Positions 13,300 through 13,682 of a stretch of 13,682 nt of DNA are shown one piece after another (the stretch's first letter is position 1; the number at the start of each line of letters is the position of its first letter). Below the pieces are notes generated by a model, which saw only the letters and a list, made by a program, of their open reading frames with translations, had not been told where the DNA came from and searched no databases. Origin of the DNA: CAYNFH01 sp964396385 (GTDB lineage Bacteria > Armatimonadota > Chthonomonadetes > Chthonomonadales > CAJBBX01); assembly GCA_964396385.1 (NCBI GenBank), contig CAYNFH010000177.1:1-13682 (forward strand), given 5' to 3'. Made by a program: the position numbers and the translations under genes.

Positions 13300-13352
13300 A
13301 TGGCGGGCGCGTCGGCGCCTCCCGCTCTGGCAGGATTGTACCTGAGTAGCAG

Positions 13353-13373
13353 GTGAGAGGTGAGAGGTGAGAG
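13353..13373. repeat. Heptanucleotide tandem repeat (GTGAGAG x3)
   Basis: Three perfect units lie in the 125-bp gap between the pterin dehydratase stop and the peptidase start, identical in unit and orientation to 8653-8684. The rest of the gap holds a TACAAT (13340-13335) without a convincing -35. Confidence 0.9.
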
Positions 13374-13413
13374 AACTGCGAATGCTATTGGTCCGCACCT
13401 CCGGTAGCGACTG

Positions 13414-13682
13414 TCATAACTCCTTGAACACCCGGTCTATTTTGGCGGCCATAATGAAGTCGCTCTCCGTGAGACCGTCTATCTTGTGTGTCCAGAGGTG
13501 GACCCTCACCTGGCCATGCGCCACGTAGAGGTCCGGGTGGTGGCCCTGCTCTTCGGCAACGTCTGCGATGGCGTTGACGAACCGCACTGGCGCCCGGAAT
13601 CCCTGGAATCGATAGGTCTTGGTGAGCTTCTTATTGTCCTCTACCTCCCAGCCATCGAGCTGTTGGAGGAGCGGCCGGATCT
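13414..13682 (-). CDS. Pterin-4a-carbinolamine dehydratase, 3' part (5' end beyond window)
   Basis: The 89 visible codons encode most of a 4a-hydroxytetrahydrobiopterin dehydratase, which dehydrates 4a-carbinolamine pterins to regenerate the cofactor of aromatic amino acid hydroxylases; many bacterial members have other or unknown pterin roles. Seen are a Trp-containing strand LDGWEVEDNKKL, the active-site region AEEQGHHPDLY, then VHLWTHKIDGLTESDF and a final MAAKIDRVFKEL. The adjacent histidines, the later His in WTH and the GLTESDF turn are the family signature. The family length is around 95-110 residues, so only a short N-terminal piece is missing. The stop TGA is at 13416-13414. No hydroxylase gene is in the window, so its partner is unknown. 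Confidence 0.93.
   Translation of the reverse strand, partial: IRPLLQQLDGWEVEDNKKLTKTYRFQGFRAPVRFVNAIADVAEEQGHHPDLYVAHGQVRVHLWTHKIDGLTESDFIMAAKIDRVFKEL

Noticed and set aside
13335..13340. TACAAT as a -10 box for the cysteine peptidase gene
   Set aside because: At 17-18 bp upstream the sequence is heptad repeat (TCACCT or CTCACC), with no -35 resemblance and no extended -10. It may be a promoter but I cannot support it.
1..13682. tRNA or rRNA genes, insertion sequences, phage or plasmid genes
   Set aside because: I saw no cloverleaf-type sequence, rRNA segment, transposase, integrase or replication gene on either strand.

Overview
This window reads as a GC-rich (roughly 60% or more) bacterial chromosome fragment. 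It comes from a draft or metagenome-type assembly, because it contains a run of ten N. Every gene I can support lies on the minus strand, so transcription runs from high to low coordinates. The rex-hemA-hemC-hemD-hemB order, the fused CobA-HemD and the abundant GTG/TTG starts fit a deep-branching Gram-positive-related or 'Terrabacteria' lineage such as Armatimonadota or Chloroflexota. That placement is a guess from gene order and repeat style only.

Layout in the direction of transcription: a 3' part of a pterin-4a-carbinolamine dehydratase (13682-13414); a PepC/bleomycin-hydrolase-type cysteine peptidase (13288-11927); a small three-helix membrane protein resembling DUF5658 (about 11826-11527); then a long tetrapyrrole cluster starting with the NADH-sensing repressor gene rex. 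The cluster continues with precorrin-2 dehydrogenase, hemA, a HemX/CcsA-like membrane protein, hemC, nadB (L-aspartate oxidase), a pair of M16 zinc-peptidase-family proteins, a CobA-HemD fusion and the 5' part of hemB, which runs off the left edge. A sigma70-like promoter and a strong candidate Rex operator sit just upstream of rex, which suggests autoregulation of the operon by the NADH/NAD+ ratio.

Functionally, HemA, HemB, HemC and HemD carry glutamyl-tRNA towards uroporphyrinogen III. The CobA domain and the separate dehydrogenase divert uroporphyrinogen III to sirohydrochlorin and sirohaem or corrinoids. The HemX/CcsA-like protein probably assists haem or cytochrome handling. NadB starts de novo NAD synthesis, placing NAD supply inside a cluster apparently controlled by an NADH sensor. 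The two M16 proteins look like a split heterodimer: one has HxxEH but lacks the C-terminal R/Y pair, the other the reverse. They overlap each other and cobA-hemD by 4 bp.

Two defects affect the first M16 gene. One is a 10-N scaffold gap whose flanks share a 16-bp duplicate; collapsing the duplicate restores the frame exactly. The other is an in-frame TAG where Trp is expected. The most unusual non-coding signal is a set of heptanucleotide tandem repeats at gene edges (TTTTCAA, GTGAGAG, GTCAGTG), one of them inserted in frame inside HemD, plus a roughly 10-bp-period repeat pair around the hemC-nadB junction. Stretches without genes are short (at most about 160 bp) and are described individually.
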